From assembly GCA_038363925.1 (NCBI GenBank), contig JAQQWL010000011.1:5952001-6016000 (forward strand): 64,000 nt of DNA. The letters run 5' to 3'. Shown in pieces: positions 48,416 through 59,502 of this stretch (the stretch's first letter is position 1; each line of letters begins with the position of its first letter). A model generated the notes under the pieces. The model worked only from the letters and a program-made list of their open reading frames with translations, searched no databases and was not told the DNA's origin. This DNA comes from Apiospora phragmitis (Eukaryota; Ascomycota; Sordariomycetes; Amphisphaeriales; Apiosporaceae). Made by a program: the position numbers and the translations under genes.

Positions 48416-50656
48416 GTAAAGTTTCCTTTGGAGCTTTCCGATGCTTTGCTTTGTTCAGGATGTTCCGTTCGTCATCTTCACCTGTTTTCCTCGTTTACAT
48501 TTGACTTTGGCCGTGCTGTTCACAGGAGTGGCAGCCCTTTGCATTGCATGATATAGCGGAATTTGGGGGCTTGAAGGTTGAGGCTTCAGCATATCTGGGG
48601 TAGAGGTGTTATTCGCCCCCCCTTTATTTCCGAAGACGACTCGTACAACTGCTTTATGGCCGGTCTGGTTATGATCCATGGACAGAGGAGTTCGTTAGAT
48701 GCTTGGGGCGTTCTGTTTCCTTCTTGGGGCATTGCGTAGCGACTGGTTTTTTTTTAATTATAATAGCGACTGCATATAGATATGTTGATGCATCATAGAT
48801 TTCAGGTTTCCTCAGCGCCATCAAGTTGCAGTATCATTGGCCTCTTCTTACTCTAACATCCCAACTTTGTACGACGTGGGTGGGCATTGTCATGAATCAC
48901 ATTTTGGATGCGATGACCGTCATCAAGCTCAAGATATCTCTACCTCCCCCTTCATCTTGCCCCTAAACGGCCTTCCCACGTGCAAAATCAAGTTGTCTTC
49001 GCGAACGACTATCTGTCACAGTGCTACTGCGATATCCCAGGCCAAAGTTCTACTTACTCGACATTGCAGTAGGGTCAGCATTGATATCGTCAGAGCTTCA
49101 AACGCTGTCTTCCAGAAATCCAAAAAATCTTCCCATGTCAGGTGTCTGCAGCGACAGCCATGGGAAATCCAGATCACATGCAGGCCTCCAGCTACCGTTA
49201 CTGTCACGGGTTTCACGAGTCACATATACCTTTTTATATTTTACCGTGGTGCACACCTGCTTAAGATTATAAATAACATTGCTTACGTAGACACTGGCCG
49301 TGTGAACGAAAGCTTGTGTCAACCGCCATGATAGGTCGTCCATTCCCTCCACCCCGTCTGTGCCCAGCCAAGGTTGCCTTGGCTTCTCGATCATGCTTAT
49401 TTCCTTACCCATTACGGCTTATGATCCCGAAAGCTTCAATCCAACCTATTATTCTCACTCCAACAGAAGAGGTTCGGGAGCTGAAAGAGGCTTCGAATTT
49501 CCTCCAATTGTGTCACGCTACTCATCTGATCTATCGACGGCCGGCCCAGGCTCCCAGCAGCCGTACCCTTATTCCCACCAGTAACTTGGTATTTCCACAA
49601 TGGAGCTTGATTCCCAACATCTCACTACGAGTACCACCGCCGAATCGGGCGGTTATCCATTCGTCGAAGCGCCTCAGTCCGGCCTACCTCTTGCTCGTCA
49701 AGTGCTATCGGGGGTGCGGCTCGAGATAAAAGGACTTTTCGAGCCCGTACTGGTCTTCCCAAGATTGTTACGCCAAGGGCTAGTCATCTCTAATATCCCG
49801 CGGTCAATGGGACCACTATCGGACGGAGTCTAGAATACGGTAGGACCCAGTTCAAGGGCTCGAAGTTTGCAGTAAGTCATGAACGGAGGCGTTTGAACGT
49901 CATCGATGATAAGCAACTGCGGACCGAGCATCTCGGGATCTCGTTCGGCTTTCGTGAGCATATCATATCATTTACTCATTTGGCGCGCCTGGTCAGGAGA
50001 TTTATGAGTCCAGAACATAGGCGCTCAGACCGATGGCATATTCAACGTCGTTCTTCCGAGCTCAAGATCATTCGTCAGCATCCGCGTCAGAGAGCGGGAG
50101 TTTGGGTTGGAATAGCCTCTGGTTGATGGCGGACCGGCGTCAGACCAAGAGATAGGGCGAGGGCTCTGGGCATCTCATGATGAGACGAACATGCCTGTCT
50201 AGGAGAGGAAAATCGGAGAAGCATAGACTTACTCGCTCGACACCTTAGTTTGCATAGTCGAACTTCCTCTCTTCCATGTAGGTCGGGCTCAGGGTCTCAG
50301 CGCAAAACAAATAGCGTACGATGAACATCGCCAGAAAGGAACAGCGGCTGAAGAATCAATGAACGAGCAAGAATCTGGAAACGAAAGTGTTGGCCTTGTG
50401 GAAGAATAAGTGGTCCTTGCCCACTGTCTGCGAGCATATAAACCCGCCGGTCTCCTGGAGTTTTCCCTCGATTCTCCTGACTTTCCTTCATCAGCAGCAC
50501 ACGATCAGTATCAGTGTACCTTTTTTGCCCATACCTTGTGAACAACTTCCAACTTCATCACCAAATCACCTTTCTCCTCGTAGGGGTTCTATTGGCAATA
50601 CAATTGCACCTCTTGTTACATATCACAAACCTGACCTCCACTCCTGAACCAACAAG
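48416..50656. other. 2.2-kb intergenic region and promoter of the RG-tail precursor
   Basis: Frames at 48837-49331 and 49316-50126 (plus) are Ser/Arg-rich, change frame repeatedly and match nothing I know; they could be gene debris but are not called. A TATAAA at 50437-50442 lies about 215 bases before the ATG at 50657. It is followed by a CT-rich leader with many short pyrimidine tracts, the usual form of strongly expressed fungal promoters. Confidence 0.5.
50437..50442 (+). promoter_or_regulatory. TATA box of the RG-tail secreted precursor
   Basis: TATAAA in GCATATAAACCC, about 215 bases before the ATG at 50657, followed by a pyrimidine-rich leader. This implies a 5' UTR of about 180 bases. 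Confidence 0.45.
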
Positions 50657-51821
50657 ATGCAGAACTTTCTTGCCGTCATCCTGCTCGCCGTTGCCGCCCT
50701 GGAGGGTGTCGTAGCCGCGCCTCTCGCCGATGCCGCTGCGGTTGATGTCCGTACCAATGACAAATTCCCTGATGCCCCTGCCTTCGACGGTGTTGAGAAT
50801 ATCTATGGTGAGTTGTTCGTCTGGTGACCCGCCGCCCACCCCCCCTTCCTAACCATCACCTGCATCGGAGCTCTATTCCCATCTTCACCAAAGATCTGAT
50901 ATTTATCCACTTTCACTGGTGCCCAATTAATGTGCGCACATATCCTGAAATTTGAGTTAACACTAGGTGTTAGGACGGGATCTCGCCGAAGCTGAAGATG
51001 ACGAGAAGCAGAATAGTAGGCTACCAATTCAAGACTCTTTATGACCCCCTCATGCACATTGATACAGTCAGCAGCAGCTAACCTTCTCGTCGATCCAGGT
51101 GCTATCGGCGGCGGTGCCCCAGCCACCGTAGCAGATGCGATCCCCTTGGACTCGGCGCCAGAATTGTCGGAGGAACCAGCCGCTCTGGGGCCAAGGTCCG
51201 CCGACATCGAGGAGAGAGACCTCGACAGTGAGGATGATGGTCAGTTGGAGGCCCGCGATGTCGAAGAGGAGGATAACAGTGGCCTCGAGAAGAGAGTAGG
51301 CTAACCCACTTCCACATTCCTGTGACGACGTTCTCTGACTTGGACTGATATAGCAACGACGTGGTGGCCGCCGCGGAGGTGAGTTTGTGGCCTGAAGAGT
51401 GGTTCGCTCCACAATAGGAGACTACTAACGCTGGGTACTAAAGGACGCGGGGGTGGCCGTCGTGGAGGTGGTAAGTTCACAGTCTCGTTATGATTGGCGG
51501 TACAATAGGAGAATACTAATGCTAAGTGTTGAAAGGACGTCGGGGCGGTGGTCGCCGAGGAGGTACGTCTAAATTCCCAGAAAAGTCTGCTTTACAACAG
51601 GAATACTAACGCCAAATGTCAATAGGTCGAAGGGGAGGAGGTGAGTCCGCAGACACGGCCGGAGTTGCTCCTTAAATGAGTGATACTGACTCTTAGTGTC
51701 ATAGGACGCAGGGGTGGCCGAGGCCGAGGTAAGTAGATCGCCCCCTTGCTCCTTTCATCCCGATACCCTCCCCACGGATATAAACTAACGACAAACATTC
51801 ATAGGTCGCGGAGGATGGTGA
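50657..51821 (+). CDS. Secreted precursor with kexin site and Arg/Gly-rich tail from microexons
   Basis: No known family. Nine exons: 50657-50807, 50974-51015, 51099-51295, 51354-51378, 51444-51470, 51536-51562, 51626-51640, 51705-51728 and 51805-51821. They total 525 nt, or 174 aa in frame. The first ~21 residues are a signal peptide (MQNFLAVILLAVAALEGVVA). The pro-region is acidic (EERDLDSEDDGQLEARD, DVEEEDNSGLEKR). Exon 3 ends exactly after Lys-Arg, a Kex2-type site, and exon 4 starts the tail with QRRGGRRG. The tail is 44 residues: 18 Arg, 24 Gly, one Gln and a final Trp. Exons 5-8 are 27, 27, 15 and 24 nt, all phase 1-1, each adding a GRRGG-like unit. Every junction has GT-AG ends; introns 4-7 are 63-65 nt with matching branch-site sequence. 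If processed, a very cationic peptide would be released outside the cell. The function is unknown; an antimicrobial, wall- or nucleic-acid-binding role is only inference. Confidence 0.75.
51354..51821 (+). repeat. Tandemly duplicated microexon-intron units
   Basis: Exons 4-9 of the RG-tail gene with introns 4-8. Introns 4 and 5 share ACAATAGGAGA followed by ACTACTAAC or ATACTAATG. Intron 6 has AATACTAACGCCAAATGTC, and intron 7 has GATACTGACTCTTAGTGTC. Each unit is about 80-92 nt. The shared sequence inside introns, their near-equal length and the symmetric phase together point to repeated duplication of a unit made of one intron plus one microexon. Confidence 0.7.
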
Positions 51822-52320
51822 TGGTAGCACGAGAAAAGGGGCACCAGTGGTATCGGAAACGGTCGCTGAGAAGGCAACTGACCGAGTACTAAGCGCAGTA
51901 TAACCATTATGGGTTTAGGTAGTTTTGCCATGGGAGGGAAGCCGCTTGTGGACAGAAAAAAGAAAAAGGGGGAAGAAAAAAAGAAGAGAGAGGGGCGGGA
52001 TGTGACTTGAATCTGAGTCTGAGAGTGCAATGGGAGAAATGTTCATGGTTCTCGTCATTCCTTCATGTATGATATTAGGAGAAAGGCATTTTGCCCCTTC
52101 GTTTCCTTCCCTTTTGCCCGAGGGACGATCATTTCAATTTTATTTTTTGCTTTTTTACTTTCCCGATATGAGATATTCCTTGTGCATTGTCCAGCAACTG
52201 GGATGTGCCCATTGGCAGACCAGCATACATGAATCCTCGGCTACCAAGCTACCCATGGCATCAGCCCCTGAATCGTCAAGACTATATGTGCCAACCCCCT
52301 TCCCACGCGCGCGCCCCGCA
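51822..52320. other. Convergent 3' intergenic region
   Basis: This lies between the RG-tail gene (plus) and the MFS gene (minus). A purine-rich A/G tract lies at about 51953-51993. No gene is supported. Confidence 0.5.
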
Positions 52321-54216
52321 CTACATGCTGCCGTCTTTCCCCACTGCCCTCAAGCGCGGGCCCCCGTACCAAAGCACAACGACCGAGGGGAACCCGAGGG
52401 CCACGAAGAGGATCGCCGGCAGGCTGTTGCCCCAGCCGTAGCCCAGCGGCCCGCCGTACAGCTGCGGCGCGAACAGGGGAAGGCGAAGGCGAGCAGATTG
52501 CTCAGCATGCGCACGGCGGCGTTGGCCGAGGCCGCCTCGCCCGCGCCGAACTCGTCGAAGAGGTAGGCGTAGAAGCCCTGGCTCAGCATGAAGGAGGCGC
52601 AGCAGAAGACGCCGACGCCGATGTCGGCTACGGGCCACGACAGGCCCCGCTCCACGGCCCAGCCGTACCACAGCAGGCCGGCGGGCATGATGACGGTGGG
52701 GGCGACTAGGAAGGGAACATGGTATTCGGGTACGGCCGTATCCTCGTCGTCGTTCTCCTCGCTCACTGCTGCTGCTGCTGCTGCTGTTTCTGCTGTTTCT
52801 GCCGCCTTGGGGCTCGAGGGCTGCCCGGCCGAGGTTATTGTCAGCTGCTGCTTGTGCTTGTTCCTTTGGAGCCTCCATAGCCAATCCATTAGGGGCCCCC
52901 CTGTCTGCGTGCCTATGATGGCTCCCGCTGCGATGGCGATGTAGTTGAGAGAACTTTCGGTCGGTGTCTGGCCACGATCAATCCACATCTGCGCAAAAGC
53001 CGAAAGAACAAGGAAGTAGATGCTGAAGTTCAAGGCAATATTCAACGAAAGGAAGATCACGATAGGTCGGTGCCTGAGGAGCTTAAGAGGTCGGAGCAGG
53101 GCGATCTGGATGGGGCGCAGGACGTTTCGAAGATAGACCATTTTAAAAGGCTGTGGCGGAGATGTCGATGACGATGCTGTCCGAGATATGCGTTGAAGGA
53201 GGATTTTGCCATTTGTTTCTCTGAGCAACAAGAAGCCCAAGACGGTGATGACGGCGCTCGCGGCCGACATGATCCAAAAGAGTAGCTGCCATCGAAGATG
53301 CTGAGAGACTAGACCCCCGACTATGGGCCCCAGGGCCGGGCCGAGATATGGGAGCAGAGAGGCAATAGCCAGCGATCTATCGACTCGGGGGCGTTAGTAT
53401 TGCTCTTCCAGCTAAACCAAGCCGCACGTCTCAGGGAGGGGATGTGTTGAAAATAAACCCGCAATGGGCTGCAAATTCAACTCCGAAAGTCGCTTACTTG
53501 CCACGATCGCTTGGGCCATACATATCCGCAAGTATCGGTCCTGTGAGCTTGAGAGGAGTTGGACACCAGTTCACACAAACACACACACAACCATCTGCTA
53601 CCTCGGACACCACACAACGCGGACTCTCTAGTTGGACACATACCGAAATTCCCACAGATGAAGCAGAGCCCGTAAGCAACCGACCAAGTATCATTATGCC
53701 CTTGCTATTTCCGACGGGGCATAGCGAATTCCACAAGACAAACCACATATTGCAGGCAACCCATACAGGCTTCCTGCCAAAAATTTCTGACAGGGGACCG
53801 ATGATGAAGGGGCCGAAGGCCAATCCCAGTGTATACACCGAGAAGGCGATCTGCATAACCGACTCTGACATGCGGAGATCTTTTGCGATGCGCCCCAATG
53901 CAGGTGCTACGATGCTCACAGACATGAGGCCCACCAGGTGCCCCAACGTGATGATCAGAGCGATTGTGAGTTTGCGGGAGGTAGGCCAGTTATAGGGATT
54001 TCTTGGGTCGTCAGGGCCCCAGCATGTTTCGGTGGCCGTCGCGGGCTGTTTGTTGATGACCAACGGTCAGCTCGGTCGGTGGCCTATGTGGAAAGAGGCG
54101 GGGAGAGACTTTACCTGCTGCCTCTCGGGGTCTTCCCCTGCCGTGGCTGGCATGGAGAGTACTTCACCAATCGGCTCGTCTGGCGCATTATGACTCTTTT
54201 GTCCAGGGCCTGACAT
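52321..54216 (-). CDS. MFS transporter, DHA1 (drug/polyamine) type
   Basis: Plasma-membrane proton antiporter by family, with 12 predicted spans. Exons are 54216-54115, 54045-53644, 53547-53498 and 53376-52321. The cytosolic N-terminus leads into WGPDDPRNPYNWPTSRKLTI, the usual DHA1 entry. Span 2 and the signature loop are APALGRIAKDLRMSESVMQI and LGLAFGPFIIGPLSEIFGRK. A 50-nt exon encodes LTGPILADMYGPSDRGK, and the next opens LAIASLLPYLGPALGPIVGG. A central loop follows the sixth span (SSSTSPPQPFKMVYLRNVLR), and a second, low-complexity loop contains poly-Ala and EENDDEDT. Spliced length is 1610 nt (3n+2). One C is probably missing at 52476-52479, where the frame must change between LAFAFP and LFAPQLYGGPLGYGWGN. 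The corrected length is 536 aa. The substrate is unknown. Confidence 0.88.
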
Positions 54217-55210
54217 CATTTTCGAATATTCTTCTATTCTGCTCTGTTTGAGAGTTGCGTTACATACATACGTTGGTCAAGAAACCCATTCGAGGGGATC
54301 ACCAACGCCCGCCTTTGGTGGCCTACGAACTATTTATGGTGCGACAGAATGCTTCCTGACTCCGGCCTCTGGCTGAGCTGCTGTGCCGTGCCGCAGTGGG
54401 ACGGATCAGATAAGCCAGGGCCCCGGATCTGATAAAGTCACCGACAGGGGAGTCGCATGCTTCCATTGGTCACCACCGGCTCGGCTAATGATTTGTTTGC
54501 ATCCATGGCCGGACAATAGAATAGATTAGGCCGGGGGAGGCCATGCCGCTTTAGTAAGGACGTACGCGGCAATGTCGCATAGATGACTCACTTTTGATGG
54601 TGAAGTCATGGGATGGTATGCAGAATGCAAGCCCTGAAGGATTTCGTGTAGTATCCGAGCTGTCGTGCCCCGGCGGAACCTGACCTGTTTGTTTGGAACT
54701 CATGCTCTCTCTACCTAGACTCGTCGATTCAAAAACGAAGGCGCCTTTCCCCCTAAGGCTTATGCGTTGAGCGTAATAATAACACATGCTCAGACTACTA
54801 CTCTTCATCAGCCAAACGAAAGTTCCAGCTTGACTGTGCCACAGATGCCAAGCCAGCCACGGCCCGTGAGCCCCTCCCCTTTTCCTTATCAAACACTAAT
54901 AAGGAGGTAGTTAGTGGCTTCTGCCGCTCAGACTTATATAAACTAAAGAAGCTGCCCATCTTTGAGTTCGCCGATATGTTGCTGGGCGGTCTCCGCCTCC
55001 GCCTAGCTTAACTGTGACCTTTGGCCATCAAAGAGTATCACGAACGTTTGGACGATTAGGAGTCGTGGATCTAGGTTCAGGGGATGAGAAGCCACTATTC
55101 TTAGCATCCAAGTACATCATATATATATAGAGAGAGAGAGAGCATGTGTGATGAGCCTCTTCTCCAGCCGACGATGATACCCAAATTATATCGCGTGCAC
55201 GCTATCTTCT
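54217..55210. other. Divergent intergenic region
   Basis: This lies between the MFS gene (minus) and the LtrA-like gene (plus). An (AG)n run sits at about 55130-55142 after (AT)n. The minus frame at 54551-54892 shows no domain. No gene is called. Confidence 0.5.
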
Positions 55211-55225
55211 ATGTGCATCCTCGTT

Positions 55226-57626
55226 ATGCCTACTGGATCCGACCTTGACTATGCTGGTGAGCGCATCCGGCTCATTAGTACGCGTATCCAGGATTGCAAC
55301 AAACCTCCAAACCACGCACTTGGCCATGATGATGACCATCATACGGCTTCCGTAATCACGCCGTCGGATCTAGACATACCAGTATTCAGAAAGGCAAGTG
55401 ACAATACTGGCCGGGCTTTAAGGCGATGTTAACTTACCAGCGAGTTACAGAGTCATGCCGCGTCCAACTTCGAGGTAAGCAGGAGATCTCCTCATATTAT
55501 AGAGGCATCTTATCTTGGTCCTGGCTCTAATCCGACTCTAGCTATTCTACGACCTGTGGTTTGTCGCGAACCTCAGTGTTTTCGCAAGTGTAAGCCAAAC
55601 TAAGCCCCCTCCATCCCCCTGGAACCATGCCTTCAACTGGAGACTTACTAGGCCAGATCCATGCCATCGTAGACGGTGCCGCTTTGCGGTCCTTCGTCGG
55701 TTACATACTGTAGGGCTTCTCCCCAATCCTTATTATCGGCAGAAACAAAGCTGATCCCGAACAGGCTGCTTTGGACGACCTGGCTCGTCACTAGTATATA
55801 CGATGTCCGGTTCACGTCGGAGAGCATCCTCGAGCGATGCTGCCGAGGAGCCCATCTCGGCGTCATGACCGGATTCGCCGTCATCGCGACCAAATTCAAC
55901 CCGGATAAGCAGATCATGGCCGTCTACCGTGCCATGTCGCTTTTCCTCGCCGTCTCGCGGCTCATCCTGACCGTCCAGTACGGGCTGTCGGCGTGGCAGG
56001 TCCGCAAGTTCAAGCACGGGCGGCGTCCGCTCCTCGCCACCGCGGCCTTCCACTTCGTGGCGGCCGTTGCCTACATCGTCATCGCCTTCCGGTACGGGGT
56101 GGGCAAGAACAGCCGGGGCTACATCGCGTGGTACGTCATCGGCCTGGCCGAGATGGCGCTGCACCTCGGCTGCTCGCAGTTCTCGCCCGTCCTGACCTTC
56201 ATCGGAACCCACTTCGGCGAGCGGCTCAACCTGCTTACCCTCATCGTCATGGGCGAAGGCGTCATTATCTTGGCCAAGAATATCACCTTGGTAGTGAAAG
56301 ATACGTACTTGAAAGATGCCGCCCTGACAGTGTGGAGTGAGTGTCAGCCCCTATTCACATTCACGCCCCTGGGAGGCACACGAATGCTGACGTGGTTCCC
56401 AAAGACCCTGACCTGATTGGCATCGTAACCTCGGCGCCCGCTCTGATTTACATCATCTTTCAGCTGTACTTTGACTGGATGCACGGAGAGGATGAGTCCA
56501 TGTCCACGAGACATCAGGTCTGGTGGGCGGCCCTGCACCTCCCCTTCCATATCGCCATGCTCCTGCTCGTTGAGGGAAGCAACCAGTTCATCAGCTGGTG
56601 GCGCATGCTTGAGTCCATTGAAAAAGCAGCCAACAAACTCCTGGATCTCAGCGACGTGGATCCGACGTCCGAGGCGGTGGCCGACGCACTGAGCAAGCAG
56701 GTCTTGGCCTGGCTTAAGAAATACCCGCCCCTAGATATCATCGATTCGTATAAAGACGTCAATACGACGCTGGAAGATATCCGGGGGTTACCCGACAGCC
56801 TCTGGGGTAACACGACCATAGCCGACGACGATCCCACGGCGCTTAGATGGTCAAACGACGTTACTGAGCTGTTCATGACGATGATCAATGGCATCTTCAA
56901 CAACTTCAAGGTGGAAGCACCCGAGAAAGAGAAAGGGGGCGATAAGGTTGCTGCTAACGGCTCCAGCGGTGTGTTACCCCAAACGGCCATGGTAGACGCC
57001 ATGGCTCAAAGGTTCGGACTCGTGGTAAGTTCTTGGATCTGCGGCAAGACAAGTGCGTCTCTCTCTCTCTCTCTCTCTCTCTGACCACGGACGCTAGTTC
57101 ATCTACACCTTTATCTGTGCCGGCATCGTGCTCCTGTTCCTAACCACCATGCACATCATCTCGAAACAGCGAGGCTGGTCGCCCTTCAACATCTTCCGCA
57201 CCGCCATTTGAATTGCCCTCTCCATCGGCCTGGCCCTCATCACCACCGTGGCCACCAACGAAAACGCCGTCGACACTTTCATGGGCAGCCCTGAATGCCC
57301 CGACCATCACCCTCAGCTACTTGACCGCTCTGATTCTCACCCACCTGCCGCACCCGCGCCGATTCGGACTGGGGAAGTTTGGGCGGGGCACTTATGAGGG
57401 GGTCTATAAGCGGCAGCATGGCGAGGAAAACGTGCCGCTCAAGCATGTGGTGACCGATGTCATCATCACGCGTCTCGGCCAAGACTACGAGCCGTACGAA
57501 GGCAGAACTGGGGTCTTCATGCCCACGGGAGCGGATATGGCACCGAGCCCCGGCTACAACGTTACTGTCGATGCGCATCATCCATTACAGAGCTCACCGC
57601 ATACTGGTGCGTTAGGATACATGTAG
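55226..57626 (+). pseudogene. LtrA-like (low temperature requirement A) membrane protein, C-terminus disrupted
   Basis: Multi-span membrane protein of the LtrA family. Supported exons end and start at introns 55475-55541, 55588-55651, 55710-55764, 56337-56404 and 57025-57097. The 5' end before 55440 is unresolved, with no good donor found. Joined pieces read ASNFELFYDLWFVANLSVFA, QIHAIVDGAALRSFVGYILL, LWTTWLVTSIYDVRF, GFAVIATKFNPDKQ, TFIGTHFGERLNLLTLIVMG and, after an intron, NPDLIGIVTSAPALIYIIFQ. FELFYDLWFV and GERLNLLTLI are family blocks. After FNIFRTAI there is an in-frame TGA (57209-57211), inside what looks like the next membrane span (IALSIGLALITTVAT). A further frame change at about 57285-57302 is needed to continue into TITLSYLTALILTHLPHPRR and a cytosolic tail that ends at 57626. 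It may be a decaying gene, or the region may hold several sequence errors. Confidence 0.65.
57059..57082. repeat. (CT)n microsatellite inside intron
   Basis: About 12 CT units lie within the last intron of the LtrA-like gene, forming part of its pyrimidine tract. Confidence 0.8.
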
Positions 57627-57891
57627 GTTCTCTGAGCGTTAGGGCTCGAGGTTAGGGGTGTGAAGGTAGAAAGGAGAGGGAGCAAGGAGGGAAAGGAGAA
57701 GGAACAAGAGAGGATGGAGTGTGGAAATTTTCGGGAAATCCTGTAAAATTCCGTGCAAATGCGCACAAGTGTTGATTGATAGCATATTGAGGAGATGATT
57801 GCATGGCGAGCTGGAAGAAGTGGCGTAAACGGCTACCCCTATTTGACCGCCACACCAATAGGGGTAGCTCGTATGTCTGTTTTATCCCAAC

Positions 57892-59502
57892 TCAGAAAGA
57901 TTTCCAATCCACCGTCTGTTCCCATGCATAAGCTGCCTTCAGCACCGTCATCTCATCCCAAAACTTCCCCACAATCTGCAGGCTGCACGGCACCATGGTG
58001 CTCGGATCCGCCTCCGACGGCACGAAGCCAATCGGCACGGCCAGGGCCGGGTGGCCGGTCCCGTTGAAGCTGGCCGTATTCTCGGTCATGCCGCGGCCCG
58101 CGTCCATGTGCGCGACGGGCAGCGGAAACGTCGCGCGCAGCGTCGTGGGCAGGACCAGCAGGTCGTACCGCCGCAGCGCCGCGTCGTAGTCGTCGCGCAG
58201 CCGCCGCGCCAAGTTGACGGCCTTGCCGTACACGAGTGGATAGTCCGACCAGCCGAGCTCGCCCGCCAGCAGGCCCTCGCGGCTGAAGGCGCTCATCTTG
58301 CCCAGGGCGTCCGGCGTGTACGGCAGGCCCTTGCGCGCGGCCAGGTCCGTCAGCATCACCTGGCGCCGCCCCGTCGCCCGGCCCAGCATCCCCATGTGGT
58401 TGCCCATCTTGCTCAGGACCGAGTAGATGGCGCGCGACGACGCGTGCATTGGCACCGACACCTCCTCGACCACCGCGGCGCCGAGCTTCTCCTTGAACAC
58501 CTTCGCCGCCGCCAGGAACTTGGCCTTGACGGCGGCATTCATCGCCGCGCCCTCGAGGCCCTCCTTCAGGATCCCTATGCGCAACCCCTTGGCGCCGTCC
58601 GCCCTGCTGGCCTCCAGCTCGTCCGCATAGCGGGGGACCTGGCCCGGAAAAGGACACCCGGCCCCCTGGCGGTCGTCGAGCCCGTCGGCGCCGGCCAGGA
58701 CCCCGAGCAGCGTCGCGCACTCGAGGCAGGTGCGGGTGAGGGGCCCCACGAAGTCGACGCTCGCGTCGTTGCTGGCGATACCGGTGTAGGGCACCAGACC
58801 GAACGTGGGCTTGAAGCCGTACAGCCCGCACATGGCGGCGGGGATGCGCACGCTGCCGCCCTGGTCGCAGCCGATGCCGAGGTCGACCGCGCCCGAGGCC
58901 ACGAGCGCCGCCGTGCCCGAGCTGCTGCCGCCCGCCGAGTACCCCGGGCAAAGGGGTTGTGGACGGGGCCCGTCGCCGCCGTCACGGACACGGCGCCGCG
59001 CGACAGGTTCTCGCACACGGCCTTACCCGCGATCCGGGCCCCGGCTTCGAGCACGCGCGTCGCGACGGTGGCGTCCATCTGCGGGGTCCAGCCCGTGAAC
59101 GACTCGGTTCCCAGCAGACAGGGGACCTGGGCTAGCGCGATGTTGTCCCTGAGGCACACGGTCTTGCCCTCCAGCGTGGTCGAGGACGGGCTAGCGTGCG
59201 CGCACTCGCACCTCCACGCCCAAGCGCCCAGGGGATTTTCAGCTTCTTGTGGGAAGTAGACGTTGAGCCTAGGCGTAAGGTTGAAGTCAGGTGCTGGCTG
59301 GTAATCTTTTGAGTGAGGGGTAAACAGTTAGTTGATGAGGTCAAAGGAGATGGTGGACCGAAATACCATCCATTGCTGAGACAGCCTCGAAGGTCTGTCG
59401 TGCCCTTTCGAGCAACGTGGTAAAGTCGTCTACATCTTGCTCGGGTATTTCATAGCCGACTGCAGTCGCAATCCTTCCCAAATCTTCCTTGGTAACCGGC
59501 AT
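57892..59502 (-). CDS. Amidase-signature family protein, catalytic Lys replaced
   Basis: Cytosolic amidase by family. Exons 59502-59367 and 59305-57892 are joined by a 61-nt intron. The start gives MPVTKEDLGRIATAVGYEIP. The amidase-signature Ser region is intact: GYSAGGSSSGTAALVASGAV, then LGIGCDQGGSVRIPAAMCGL, giving the Ser and cis-Ser. The expected catalytic Lys in the GK-x-V-x-x-K-D-N block is Arg98 here (KTVCLRDNIALA; AGG at 59148-59150). Spliced length is 1550 nt (3n+2). One base appears lost at the CCCC run 58942-58945, where the frame must change between GPVHNPFARG and YSAGGSSSG. The corrected length is 516 aa. The Arg change is not explained by that indel, so the protein may be inactive or altered in activity. 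Confidence 0.85.

Noticed and set aside
49316..50126. Possible degenerate gene upstream of the RG-tail precursor
   Set aside because: Several Ser/Arg-rich frames follow each other, but no family, splice set or start could be supported.
52030..52566. Plus-strand open frame across the 3' part of the MFS gene
   Set aside because: It is antisense to conserved membrane-transporter codons and has no recognisable family.
57181..57626. Repeat-induced point mutation as the cause of the LtrA lesions
   Set aside because: The region is not AT-enriched, there is no second copy in view, and the changes include indels rather than clustered C-to-T changes in CpA context.
58051..59259. Long plus-strand open frame (402 codons) opposite the amidase
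   Set aside because: It is rich in Arg/Ala/His with no domain, lies exactly antisense to a conserved amidase, and reflects the high GC of that gene.
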